A stretch of 64,000 nucleotides of DNA from Microbotryum silenes-acaulis. Its lineage: Eukaryota > Basidiomycota > Microbotryomycetes > Microbotryales > Microbotryaceae. The stretch covers positions 248,001-312,000 of the forward strand of contig QPFY01000006.1 in NCBI GenBank assembly GCA_003665825.1, written 5' to 3'. Below the pieces are notes generated by a model. It did not search any database. It saw nothing but the letters and a program-made list of their open reading frames with translations, and was not told where the DNA came from. Positions within the stretch are counted from its first letter, which is position 1. Every line of letters starts with the position of its first letter. Below, one piece after another: positions 20,549 to 32,400 of this stretch. A program made the position numbers and the translations under genes.

Positions 20549-21809
20549 ATGGCGACGACCAAACCCACCAAGACCCACCGCCCCTCCCCAGCGATCCAAG
20601 CCTATCTGATCGCCTACAACCTAGCGGCCATGTCCCTTTGGGCCTACGCCCTCCTTCGTCTCGTCCAGCACCTTCGCGGGGATGGGAAGGTCGAGGGTGC
20701 CGAGTATGGGCTCAAGGCTTGGTTCGGGTTGCAGAGTCAGTGGGAGAAGGTGGAGAAGAGGAGTAGGACTGGCTTTGCAGAGTGAGTGAGGATGGCTGGT
20801 GCTGTGGTCGGGCGATGATATGATGCTTGCTGATGCTTATGCGTTGTTCGGGCTCCACTTGCAGTTTCGGAGAAGCGGTCAAGTGGATCCAGACGTTCGC
20901 TTTGTTGGAAGTCGCTCATGCCGCCTTGGGACTCGTGTAAGGTTACACAGTGGAAACGCTTTCGAGCAGGAAGGCGGTCACCTCACGCTCATGCTCTGGA
21001 AGGCGGTCACCTCACGCTCATGCTCTGGATTGGCTTGGCTATCGTTCCAGTCGCTCCGGTTTGGCGACCACGGTCATGCAGGTCTCTTCGAGGGTCTTCA
21101 TGGTCTGGTACGTGTGCAACACTTGGCCTCGGGTAAGTGTTCCGAATCGCTCGTGGAGTGGAGATGGAGCCGACTCGTTGCCCCGAACGCTCCTCAAAAG
21201 CTGATCCATCCTCGTGATCCCCCCCTCCTGCCCTTCTGCCCTCCTGCCCTCCTGAACAACAGGTCGCCGCCTCGCCCTTCTACTGCTCGATGGTTTTCGC
21301 TTGGTCGGTGACGGAGGTGATCCGTTACGCCCACTACGCCGCCGGCTTGCTCGGCGTCAAGGTTTACGTTCTCGAATGGCTTCGGTCAGTGGTCTCAATC
21401 TTTCGAAAGAGGTTGGCCGACAGTTATGACGAGACTAATTCCAGAGTGCATGTGCTTGCACAGCTACTCGCTCTTTTACGTGCTCTACCCCCTCGGAGCC
21501 GGATCCGAAGCTACCTTGATCCTCAAATCGGCCGGGTAAGAGTAGAGCCGACTCTTTCTCTCGGACCCAACCATCGCTGAACCAATTTTGCTCCCCTGTG
21601 GTGGCACCAGTCCCGTCTGTCACCATTTTGGCTACGTCGGCTTCTTCACGACGGTGACGATCCTCTCCGTTTGGCCTCCTTCGTTGTTGATGATGATGCA
21701 ACACATGCGTCGACAGAGGTACCAGCACTTGTTCTCCCACCCTCATGTCCGCGGAGGAGCGAAGGCGTCCCATGCGTCCCACAAGTCGACGGATCTGAAC
21801 AAGAGGTAG
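20549..21809 (+). CDS. PHS1: Very-long-chain (3R)-3-hydroxyacyl-CoA dehydratase
   Basis: Third step of fatty-acid elongation at the ER: dehydrates 3-hydroxyacyl-CoA to trans-2-enoyl-CoA. Six exons: 20549-20781 (first membrane helix AYLIAYNLAAMSLWAYALL), 20865-20936 (FGEAVKWIQTFALLEVAH), 21051-21132 (ATTVMQVSSRVFMVWYV), 21263-21384 (VFAWSVTEVIRYAHYA, active-site region), 21464-21535 (YSLFYVLYPLGAGSE) and 21611-21809 (membrane helix, then basic tail ending KSTDLNKR). Total 259 residues with the multi-span HACD pattern. Intron 20937-21050 contains a perfect tandem duplication. The donor at 21385 is GTCAGT. Confidence 0.93.
20971..21028. repeat. 29-bp perfect tandem duplication inside a PHS1 intron
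   Basis: The unit from aaggcggtca to atgctctgg occurs at 20971-20999 and 21000-21028. It lies fully inside intron 2, so the protein is unaffected. Confidence 0.85.
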
Positions 21810-22715
21810 TGGGGGAAGGGGTGCAGAAAGTTGAGCAGGTGACTTCGACTGCGAGGGACGATGCTGCGAAGATGGTCACGAGGAGTCGGAGTAGGCAGAA
21901 TTTGAAGGGTTGAGAAGGGTGGAGGCGCGGGAGAGAGAGTTGGGGTTGGGGTTGGGCGGAACGCATGGAGAGGAGTCAGGGATGGAGGTTGATGGATTTT
22001 GGGAGAGATGGGATGGAGGGTTGCAAAGTGGAGGAGGTGGCTACGACCTTGAGACGGCCTGGGGGGAATGAAAAGATTCGAAGGAGGATGAAATCTTGGC
22101 CGGGGTCACTGCGGTGATTCTCGGCGACGGCGAATGTGCCAAGTTTGCCAAGTTTGCCAAGTTGAATATGTTTTTGCGTGTTGTCGGTGTTGGCAATGAA
22201 GGAAGCGGTCCCCGATCCCGAGACGCTCGTAAAGCAAAAAGCCACTCTGAGTCGATCCAAGTCCTCGGAGGGCTCGGGCGAGTTGAGAGTTGAACGTTGA
22301 ACGTTGAACGTTGAACGTTGAGCCGTCTGGCGCGCTCTGGCTCTGGCGCGCTCTGGCTCTGGCGCGTTCACGTGTCGGCCGCGACGAGTCGGCCTCGGGA
22401 ACGATCATCGCCTTTGCTTTGTGCGTCCATCTGGTGGGCGCTACAACTCCCTAGCCGCCCTTTTCGTTGTTCGAGCACCGCTTCGTCACACACTACAGCC
22501 AGGGCTCGAATTCAGTTCAGTGCAAAAGTGTGTTTGGCTCGCCAATCTGCCAGCTCCAGGCGGCGGCGGCCGTCATCATCGTCGTCATCCACCGAAGCTC
22601 AACAGCTGCCCGACTCGCACCCACCGAAACTCAACAGCTGCACGACTCGGGCCACCTCGGCTCTGATTCTCGACCCAACTAAGCGGTGCTGGGTCGACGC
22701 TGGTCCTAAGCCTTG
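21810..22715. other. Intergenic region PHS1 to NEO1 with short tandem repeats
   Basis: 906 bp without a supported gene. Repeats: gccaagttt three times near 22138-22162; tgaacgt four times at 22289-22320; a ggcgcgctctggctct repeat at 22328-22366; and two near-copies of a ctcaacagctgc unit at about 22599 and 22629. It should hold the NEO1 promoter. Confidence 0.45.
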
Positions 22716-25700
22716 ATGAAGCCATCGCACGCTCCCGTGCTCGTGCCCGTGCTCGTGCCCGTGCTCGTGCCATCCCCGACCTCTTCGGCCGCTCGGTCCA
22801 TCAGCTCGTCGTCCCCACCTTCCCCTTCGAATCCGCCCTCTCCGAATTCAGCGAGGGACGTGCCTCTTCTTCGATTGGATCAACATCGCTCGTCTGCTGC
22901 TGCTGCTGCTCAAAACCCGCCTCCGCAAGCGACGTCAACTTCCTCCCCCGTTCGTCCTCAGGCCACCATGCACGCCGCCCCCTCCCCCTCGGCCTCTTCG
23001 GTCTCCTCGTCCTCTTCCTCGACTCATCCGATCACATCAAAGTCGACGCTCCTTCAGAATAACCCCAGGGAAAGGAAACAATCCAATCCTCTACGTCAAT
23101 TCAGGTCCAACGCTTCCTTGGGCACGAACCCTAGCCCGACCACACCCTTCAAACAGAATACGAATTGGGTCACTTCCTCCCGATTCGGGTCAGCCCATCT
23201 TGGAACGGGCCCGAATCCAAAGGGGAAAGATCGGTATTCGGATGCACCGGAGGGAGGAGCACCGACGGAGAATGCGCATGGCCATGGAGAGGGGGAGGGA
23301 GGGGGAGATGAAGAGGAGGAGCAAGAGAGGGACTTGATCACCAAGGGCAGACCGGGCATGAGGGGCAGGGGGGAGAGTGAAGGTGGCTTTGATGAAGGAT
23401 GGACCAATGATCGTTTGCAGCAACAGGAAGACGAGGAGATGGCCTTGTTGGTCGGAAAAAAGGTGCGTTTTCGGATGCCTCTCGTTTGGGTTTCAAGAGA
23501 GGAAGATTATTTGATCACGGACCCCCTCATCCTGCAGAGCGGCGTTTGGTCACGACAAGGCTCCGCCGCCTCTGCCCAGCGAGCACCTTCCTTCCTGATC
23601 AAAACCGCTCAGGAAAACGCCAAGCCATCCAAGAAATCACGCACGATCCTCTTCAACTCGCGCGGCGTCTCTGGCGCACCCAAGTACCCTCCAAACTTGG
23701 TCAAGAACCAGAAATACAACGTCCTCACTTTTGTGCCGATGGTCTTGTACGAGCAGTTCAAGTTCTTTTACAACCTCTACTTTCTACTGGTCGCGCTCAG
23801 TCAATTTGTGCCGGCGTTGCGTATAGGTGCGTTGACGCATGTGTATGAGAGCTTTGGCTCGTTCGCGCCACCGCGCTAATGCCTCGCACTTTTTGTTGCA
23901 TTTTTTTGTTTGCACAGGCTTCCTGGCGACGTACATCGTCCCTCTCTCCTTTGTACTGGCAGTCACCATCTCCAAGGAAGCGTTCGACGACTACAAGCGC
24001 TACCTTCGGGACGCCTCGGCCAACGCGACCAAGTACAACGTCCTCGTCGACGCCGCGACCTCACGTCGAGCGTACCCCAACTCGCACCACGCCTCCGAAG
24101 CCGCGAATGGAGAAGGTCGTTCCTCTTCGTCCGCGCCTCTCAAACCGACGCCCTCCGCCAAACTCAAAGTAGGCGACCTCGTTCACCTCGAAAAGAACGA
24201 ACGCGTACCCGCCGATATCCTCCTGCTGCGGACCTCGGACCCTTCGGGTTCATGTTTCGTTCGAACGGATCAACTCGATGGTGAAACGGATTGGAAATTA
24301 CGACTTGCGGTTGAACGAACGCAGCGATTATCGAACGATTCGGCTTTGCTCAAGATCGAAGGAGAGGTTTACGCCGATTCGCCGAGTAAGGATATTCATA
24401 ACTTCGTAGGAACGATGACCGCTCGCATACCCCCGTCGGGAACGGAGTCGTCCATGAACGAGGATGAGATCGATGCTTTGGAACAAGGGGAAGGTGCTCA
24501 GGCGGAAGAATCGATCAGGACCGAACCCTTGACCGCGGAGAATATGTTGTGGGCCAATACGGTCTTGGCAGCGGGAAGCGCGGTAGGGATGGTGGTCTAT
24601 ACGGGCAAGGAGACGAGGGCGGTGATGAATACCAGTCAGCCGGGGACCAAGACGGGGCTTTTGGATGATGAGATCAATAGGTTGGCCAAGGTCAGTTCTT
24701 AGGAGGGAGTAGAATGTTTTGGGCTTGGCTTTGCTAAACGATGTTTTGGACTGACTGTTGTGCAGATCTTGTGCGGTTGCACCTTCACGCTCTCGGTCAT
24801 CCTAGTTGCTTTGAATGGGTTCAGAGGCAATTGGGCCATCTATGTCTTTCGCTTCCTCATTCTTTTCTCCTCCATCATTCCCATCTCGTGAGTGAACCTG
24901 CCTCGAAACAACTTCACGATCATCACAAGCTGACTTTTAGGAGGCTCGATTCCAACAGTCTCCGCGTCAACCTCGACATGGGCAAGACCGTCTATGCGCA
25001 CCAAATCATGAACGACTCTGAAATACCTGAAACGATCGTACGCACGTCGACGCTGCCGGAGGAGTTGGGCAGGATCGAGTATTTGCTCAGTGATAAGACA
25101 GGAACGTTGACGCAGAACGGTCAGTTGGGGAAGTGGTTCGGTGCTCGAGCTCGAGCTAGAGTGAGTGCTGATTGGCTCTTTTTGGTGGGGTGGGAAATGC
25201 AGAGATGGAGTTGAAGAAGCTGCACTTGGGTACCATGTCGTATGCTGTTGACTCGATGGATGAAGTCGCGCATCAACTGTCGATGGCCTTGGGTCTGACT
25301 GATGAAGGTAAGGGACATCGGGTCTGAAGTTGCCGTGCATAAAGTCTGAACCTTCTTGGTTTTGCCTTACAGAACGACGTGCGGGAACCACGTTGACCAC
25401 CGGTGTGGCGTTGGCGACGAGGGGACGGCGAGACATGTCTTCGCGAGTCAAGGACGTCGTGCTAGCGCTGGCTTTGTGTCATAACGCAAGTCCCTCGACG
25501 CCATGCTACTGTCAACGGGCGTCATTAACGCGGCCCTTCTTCTCTGCAGGTCACCCCCGCGGTCGACGACGACGGCTCTATCACCTATCAAGCTTCCTCA
25601 CCCGACGAAGTCGCGATCGTGCGCTGGACCGAATCCGTCGGCCTGACGCTCTCCAACCGCGACCGAACCTCCATGTCCCTCCGCACCTCGACAGGCCAAG

Positions 25701-27474
25701 CCTTTTCCTTTGATATCCTCGAAGTGTTCCCCTTCACTTCAGAATCCAAACGCATGGGCATCGTCATTCGTGATCGAAAGACGGGCGAAATCTTTTTCTA
25801 CCAAAAGGGTGCTGATGCAGTGATGGCCAAAATCGTCGTATACAACGATTGGCTCGAGGAGGAATGTGGGAATATGGCGAGGGAGGGGTTGAGGACACTC
25901 GTGATGGCTCGCAAGAGGTTGTCTGAAGAGGCATGGGCGAGGTTCGACGAGGCGCATCGCGAGGCCAAGGTCGCTTTGGGCGATCGAGCGGCTTCGATTC
26001 AACGTGTCATTGGCGAACATGTCGAACGCGATTTGGAATTGCTCGGGGTGACCGGTGTCGAGGACAAGTTGCAGGACGACGTCAAGATGACGATCGAGCT
26101 ATTGCGCAACGCCGGGATCAAGATTTGGATGCTGACGGGGGACAAGATCGAGACCGCGACTTGTATTGCCATCTCGACCAAGCTCGTCTCGAGGAATCAG
26201 TTCATTCATCAAGTCGCCAAATTGAAGTCACCTGCGGACGCGAGGGACGAATTGGATTTCCTTCAGACCAAGTTGGATTGTTGCCTCGTCATCGATGGCG
26301 AATCCTTGCAGTTGTGCATCGAACACTTCAGGGAAGACTTCATCGCCCTCTCGACGAAACTGTCGACCGTCGTTGCGTGTCGTTGTTCACCTACGCAAAA
26401 AGCCGATGTCGCCCGTCTCATTCGAGCCTACACCAAGAAACGCGTCTGCTGTATCGGTGACGGTGGAAACGACGTCTCGATGATCCAAGCCGCCGACGTC
26501 GGCGTCGGCATCGTAGGCAAAGAAGGTCGTCAAGCTTCCCTCGCCGCCGACTTCTCCATCAACCAATTCTCTTACCTCACCAAACTCCTGGTATGGCACG
26601 GTCGGAACTCGTACAAACGCTCGGCCAAACTGGCCCAATTCGTCATTCACCGTGGTTTGATCATCTCTGTTATTCAGGCCGTGTTCTCGTCGGTGTTTTA
26701 CTTTTCGCCTATCGCGATTTACCAAGGTTGGTTGATGGTTGGGTATGCGACGGCGTATACGATGTTGCCGGTGTTTTCCCTCGTCTTGGATCGGGATGTG
26801 AATGAGGACGTCGCGTTGTTGTACCCCGAGTTGTACAAGGAGTTGACCAAGGTGAGTCCATGACTTGGCGGGAACCGTGTGCATGGACACGGATTGATGT
26901 TCATCCTCCCTTCTTGTCAGGGCCGAGCCCTTTCGTACAAAACCTTCTTCACCTGGCTCATGATTTCCATCTACCAAGGTGAGAGACATCGACACGCATA
27001 TACCCCTTGCGTTTCCAGGACTAACCCGTCTCCCACTCCTTGTCCCAGGCGGAACCATTATGATCGCCTCCCTCGTCCTCTTCGAATCCGAGTTCCTCAA
27101 CATCGTCTCCATCTCCTTCACCGCGCTCGTGTTGAACGAACTGATTATGGTCGCTGTGGAAGTCACGACATGGCATACGTTGATGATTCTTTCCGAGGTG
27201 ATCACGTTGGGGCTTTACGTTACGTCGATCTTGTTCCTTCCGGAATACTTTGGTGCGTCTTCCTATCCGTTCGCCCATTCCAAAGATGCAGATATACTGA
27301 CTTCCCTTAAACTCGTTTGGACTGACAGATCTCAACTTTGTCATGTCGCTCCCCTTCATTTGGAAAGTCGGCTTCATTGTCGCCGTCTCCGCTGCCCCCT
27401 TGTGGATCATCAAGTTGTTGAAGGGCAAGTTCGCACCGACGCAGTATGCCAAGTTGAGGGATTTTGCTGCATAG
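22716..27474 (+). CDS. NEO1: P4-type ATPase, phospholipid flippase (Neo1 family)
   Basis: Moves aminophospholipids across Golgi/endosomal membranes. Ten exons (22716-23826, 23918-24690, 24766-24887, 24959-25119, 25203-25307, 25373-25485, 25550-26851, 26921-26978, 27049-27252, 27329-27474) give about 1364 residues. A long disordered N-terminus precedes [20 protein letters not shown]. Then: [28 protein letters not shown], the phosphorylation site [32 protein letters not shown] and [16 protein letters not shown]. The C-terminus ends [10 protein letters not shown]. The class is Neo1/ATP9 rather than Drs2, judged by the short loops. Intron 25486-25549 is GC-AG; donors at 24691 and 25120 are GTCAGT. 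A further 75-bp in-frame intron at 23463-23537 is possible. The Ser/Pro-rich first 250 residues are unusual. Confidence 0.93.
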
Positions 27475-27670
27475 AGTAGGAGTAGGATGGGTTGCAATGA
27501 CATCACTTTGTTCATGTGCTTCGATCGTTGATCGCATACTTTACCTTTTCCTGGCTTGGGAGGAAGTTTCTCTCCTGACGAGTAGCCACTCGTCCTCGCT
27601 TTCCACTCTCTGACGCGATGGGTCGTTTTTATGGGATTACATTCACCTATACGAATCTCCGTGGCTTTGA

Positions 27671-28351
27671 TCAGTTCAACCCCTCCCCGCCCATCCCGCC
27701 CCCCAACTGCCCGATCTGCGCATTCTCTCTTTCCCTGTTCAAGCGCGTGGTGTACGATCTCGAAACGACGTTGACTGTCGGGAAGATAATACGGGCAAAT
27801 AAAAATTCGATGATCAGAAGATTTGAAGATGAGATGATAGGGAAATGAAAAGAAGAAGAAGGGAAAACTTACAAGCTTCCAAATATCGTTCCGTGCATCG
27901 CGCGAGACAGCTCTCGTCCGAACTGCCGAGGCTCGTCGAAGGTTTGGGGATGCATTTGGCGAAGCTGGGAGTTTTGAAAAGGGGGGGGGGGGCAATGAAA
28001 GGGAGAGTTAGGACTGGGTACATGGATGGGACGAAGGACAAGTCTGGTCGTTGGCGGGAGGAACCATGCGAGTACGGAATGGGGTGGTTTGCTCACCATT
28101 TCTCGTTCATTTTCTGCGTAGGATCAACAACAGCAACAAAGAATAAAAAAAAAGAGCATTAGCAACTCGACCTCGACGAAATACCACCTCCTCCGATGGA
28201 TGGTATCCAAGTGACGTACGTTGATCAGTTCCTGGGCGTTGGCGAGCGCGAGCTGTTCCCTGACTTGCTGCATCACCTGCTGTTTGCGTTGTTCAGACTC
28301 TTGCGGCGACAAGGCTGCGGGCGCAGTGGAACGGGAGAGGAAGGACGACAT
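27671..28351 (-). CDS. TIM13: Mitochondrial intermembrane-space chaperone Tim13
   Basis: Partner of Tim8 in the small-Tim complex that escorts hydrophobic precursors across the intermembrane space. Four exons: 28220-28351 (MSSFLSRSTAPAALSPQ, ending ANAQELIN), a 17-bp microexon 28097-28113 (KMNEK plus two bases of Cys), 27873-27964 (FAKCIPKPSTSL, DESCLARCTERYLEA) and 27671-27774 (FNVVSRSYTTRL, then a Gly-rich tail to TGA). Total 114 residues. Both twin CX3C motifs (CFAKC and CLARC) are intact. The first Cys codon is split by the intron after the microexon, so skipping the microexon would destroy the motif. Confidence 0.92.
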
Positions 28352-29206
28352 GGTGCGTAGTCAAGTGTGGTGTGGTTGTTGAGGGAGGAAAGAGGTGAGA
28401 AGGGTTACGAGGTTCGAATCGGTTGCGAAGTCGAGACGAGGCGAAGTGTGGAGTGTGAGTAAGTCGGGGCGTGTGTTTGGGAAAGGACCTGGAGGATGAA
28501 TGGAATGGTCAGTGCTGCATAGGTTCGGTAAGAGCGGCGAGATTGACGGGTAACGTACTTGAGAGTTGCGGTTGAGGTTGCCGAGATGAGCAGCGCAACG
28601 GCTGAGCTCAGCCGCCGCGGTGACGCGCAAGGACGCGCACACCGGCTCGGCAAGGCGACGGGCGACGAGCTTGCCTGGTCCGAGCGGCAGGGCTGTGCGA
28701 CCCCTGAAAATGCTAGACTTTGTCCGACTCCGCCGATAGGATGTTGACGGTTCTCGCACTCTGCCACACATACTGCAATGTCAGCTCGTGATCACACATT
28801 CCCTTTCAGAATATACATCAAGCCGCCGTCCTACGAGGCATGCACCAGGAGTCCGATCCTCGAGCATCATACTCTGTTCCTTGGGTCCGACGCAGCACTT
28901 TTCCTCGCCGAGCTGAGACAATTTCGCCCTAATCTCCTTCTGTCTCCCTTTTTCATTTTAAAAAAAGCATACTCTTTCTCGAGCTAGAAATGTAAATACT
29001 CGACTCCAACCCATGCAACGGCTGTTGGGTGTGCCAAGAATAACGGACTGACGAGCGTGTAATCCAACCGTCAGTTAATTTCATATGATAGTAGCCGTAA
29101 TGCTAGATGTACGTACCTGACGAGCGTGTAATCCAACCGTGGAGAGAAGACAACGGTTGGTGCGCATCGCCAGGCTTCACTAAACAAACGCGCGCTTCTA
29201 ATCAAA
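28352..29206. other. Region between TIM13 and the Helitron
   Basis: 855 bp. 28352-28700 is the TIM13 promoter/5' UTR; a splice pair (GTACGT near 28553, CAG near 28493, minus strand) suggests a 5' UTR intron. The minus-strand frame around 28560-28690 (GRTALPLGPGKLVARR) has coding-like base use, but I could not extend it to a gene. 29048-29140 carries a 24-bp direct repeat. Confidence 0.35.
29048..29140. repeat. 24-bp direct repeat beside the Helitron 3' end
   Basis: The sequence starting ctgacgagcgtgtaatccaa is found at 29048-29071 and again at 29117-29140, 69 bp apart, with unrelated sequence between. Confidence 0.75.
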
Positions 29207-29416
29207 CTAGGTTCGGCGGCGCGCTCCGCGCGCCTCCTCACCACCGTGACCGTCACCAATGACTCGGTGACCCGCTGTAACGTACCGTACTTTCGTTGCA
29301 GCCGGCAGAGTCGCGTGGGACGACAAACGAACTACAGTCTTCATTTCATGCGAGCTGCGGGATGGCGAGCCTCTGCTGACTGTCACAGGTTCACTATGGA
29401 GTTTTGTTATAAATCT

Positions 29417-32400
29417 TCATTCTATTAAGCCAAAAACCCTTCTAAAAACTATGTTTTCTGTTACATTATCTGCTTCCCCATCCTCAGTAGGGTGAAGCAA
29501 AACTTTCACACCGTCCACACTCGCTGCCCGGGACAACGCGACGTACAGTTGGCCGTGAGAAAAAACGGGTGTTTCCAGACACACCCCTACCTGCGCAAGT
29601 GACTGCCCCTGCGACTTGTTGATGGTCATAGCCATTGCCAGCCGAACAGGAAACTGGGTCCGGTGCAGAGTGAACGGAAGACCAGCTGATGATCCTGTTT
29701 TCAGTGTGATGCGCGGCAATAAGACGGGCTGCCCAGCATGATCTCCTGTGAGGATGATTGTCTCGAGGACGCGGGTGTGTAACCGCGTTAACAATAGTCT
29801 TGTGCCGTTGCACAGCCCCGCAGCCGGATCCAAGTTCCGGAGGAGCATAACGGGACATCCTACTTTGAATTTTGCAGCATGCAACGGCATCCCTGCGATG
29901 TTGAGACTCTGAAGGTACTCGATCGAGAACAGTGACTCGTCTTCGTCTTCGACCGAATCCGCGCTGTAGAACGTTTGAGCGTCGCCCGGTAGCAGGTCGA
30001 GCACCATATCGTTGATCTGATCCACTTCTGAGTTTTTGGGCGCCAGAATTGCTCGATTGCTGAAGTAGGCAACTTTTTCGTCTGTTGACATGTTGTCCAG
30101 CTCGAGCACGGGAACGGGGTAAACATGTCTGATCAACTCGGATCTGTTTCTCGAGGCAGCCGGAAGGAGAAGATCGGATGGGAGCGCGATGGTGTCCTCT
30201 GTCTTGTTCGCCGAGCCGTCTCCGACCCCTAAGAGCCAATCTGCAAAGCCCTGTGCCTTTGTCCGTTCCGTTTCGGTCATGCGATCTGCAGCGGTCAGAA
30301 GACGCATGTTTGTCTGAGCTCGCACCGCAGGCTGTCAGTATAGGGTTTCAAAGGCAGGTAAGGAGTCTCCACTTACAGAGAGACGCAGTACTTCGACTTC
30401 TCCCCAGAAGTCAGCATTCATGATGCAAGCGTCGACAATCTGTGCAGGCGATGCCTTGGCAATAACGGGAAGGCATTGCTTCGGATCCCCTGTGAGCTTA
30501 CAGCAGAGCCGGTCAGTTCTGCCCTGCGCTGTCTTTAGAGAGAATGGAACACACCTGCCAACACGACGGTCACTCCACCGAATCGAGCCGTTGAGGATCG
30601 CACATCTTGCAACATCCTGTCCACCAGCTGGAAACATCGACGGTGCTGCATCGGTGCTTCGTCCCAGACGATCAAGTCGCACATCCGAAAAAGCTCGGCG
30701 AGCTGTCCTTGTTTCGGAACGTTGCACGTAGAGTCGTCGAAGATGTCGATCGGGATCTTGAACCGTGAATGTGCCGTTCTTCCTTTTGGCAGTAGCAGTG
30801 CAGCAATACCCGATGATGCAACGGCAAGAGCGTATTTTCCCTCGGACCGAATCCGAGCAAGGATCGTTTTTTCCAAGAACGTTTTGCCTGTCCCTCCTGG
30901 AGCATCGATGAAGAAGACCTTTCCGCGGTTGTTCAGGATTGAGTCAAGAACGGTTTCAACAACAATGCGTTGTTCGGTGTTGCACGACTCAATGTTCTTT
31001 CTCCAGAGCGCATCCATTTCGTGAAGTTCCGCTGGTGTCGCTGATTCCTCCAGAATAAGACGGTTTGTTGCAGCTTCGTCATCGAACTGGATTGTTGGCA
31101 ACGGCAGACCGTGGTCTGCTAATGAGGAATCGAGCCGTTGGAGAATATTGTTGAGCTGAAGCAGCCCCCAGTTAGCGACATGCTCGGGCGTGATCATCAT
31201 CTGTTGCCTTTGGTTTCGGAGGTGGTACTCGACGTCCTGGGTGAGGTTGTCATAGTGCTTCGTCCACAACTGCGCCGCGTTTGTCACTCCATCATCGGCC
31301 GTTAACAGCATGGCAAACAGGTGCCGCAGCTCGTGCCCAGTGCGGAAGATCGCCGCTTCGGTCAGACATCTGTCGGCTTCAGCGTCGTTGCGTAGGAGTC
31401 CCCGTTCGACACAGGCTTCCCGGAAGGTTCGAAACTCAACACCGTTGAACGTCCTCAGATGCGCAAACGTTGTCGGTGAAGGAACCTTGAGAAGAAGCAG
31501 TCTCAGGTAGTACCGCTCGCCGCCTTCAGGACCACAAAAAAAGATTCTTCCGATTGTCCGGTTGTCCCTTTTCCGTGGCACCCAAGCTCGATCTTCGCTG
31601 TTCCACCTGAATCGGGTCGGCAAGTCGGCGTAGAGCAATCCTTGCGCGTTGAGATCAGGAGGTGTGTTGGCGCACAGTTTCAGGAAGGCGGTTAACGTTG
31701 TCTCCGGTGGGGCTGATAGATCTGGAGCTCCCTTATCGGGGTCGAACCGAACTTCCTGCTCATTTGGGAGGTGCAGCGCGAGTCTGGCCACTGCGGGATG
31801 CCGATCGTGCATCTCGAATCGAAATATTCGGTGAATGGCTTCCGGAGCGCAAACATATCGAGCGTCAAGGAAGTCGTTGATTTCGTCTCGAGCTCCGGGT
31901 TCGTCGATCGTGAACGAAGTTCGGTCGTGTCCCTTGTAAACATATTTGCAGAGATGTTTGACTGCTGCAACCCCGCTCGCAATTTCGACGTTGACATGAC
32001 AATTGTACTTGGAAGCAAGCCACGGATTTGTAGGAACAACGTTTGCATCCGTATAAACTTCTTCTTGCGCTGTGCCCGGGAATTTGACATATTGGTGTAT
32101 TCCGCGACGCCGGTAGTGAGGATATCCACCGTCTTCGCTGGTTGTCCGCGGTTGGAGTCGTTTAGGAAACCTTTTGGTACACTTCCCATGGTCGTCGTGG
32201 CACGCATGTTTGCCAGGACGATCACACCGCCGGTGGAGCATGCAGTTTGTGATAGTCTCAAACAACGCAGGGAACTTTTCGGGGTCCGGTATTTCCGCAG
32301 TAACGATCTTGTCGTAGTCGTCAATTGTCTTTGGCTTGTCTTCTGGGTCCATGATTAAAAGGATGTGGGCGTAAGGCAGCCCGCGCTTTTGAAATTCGAC

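Noticed and set aside
27980..27995. Poly-G run in a TIM13 intron
   Set aside because: A simple homopolymer within an intron; likely length-variable, no function implied.
28560..28690. Minus-strand exon-like piece GRTALPLGPGKLVARR upstream of TIM13
   Set aside because: Coding-like base use and a following donor site, but no start, no conserved domain and no continuing exon; more likely a 5' UTR exon or chance.
28985..29035. Alternative Helitron 3' end (CTAG at 28993 with a weak hairpin near 29010-29035)
   Set aside because: The stem is only five base pairs and the spacing is wrong; the GC hairpin at 29218-29234 with CTAG at 29207 fits far better.
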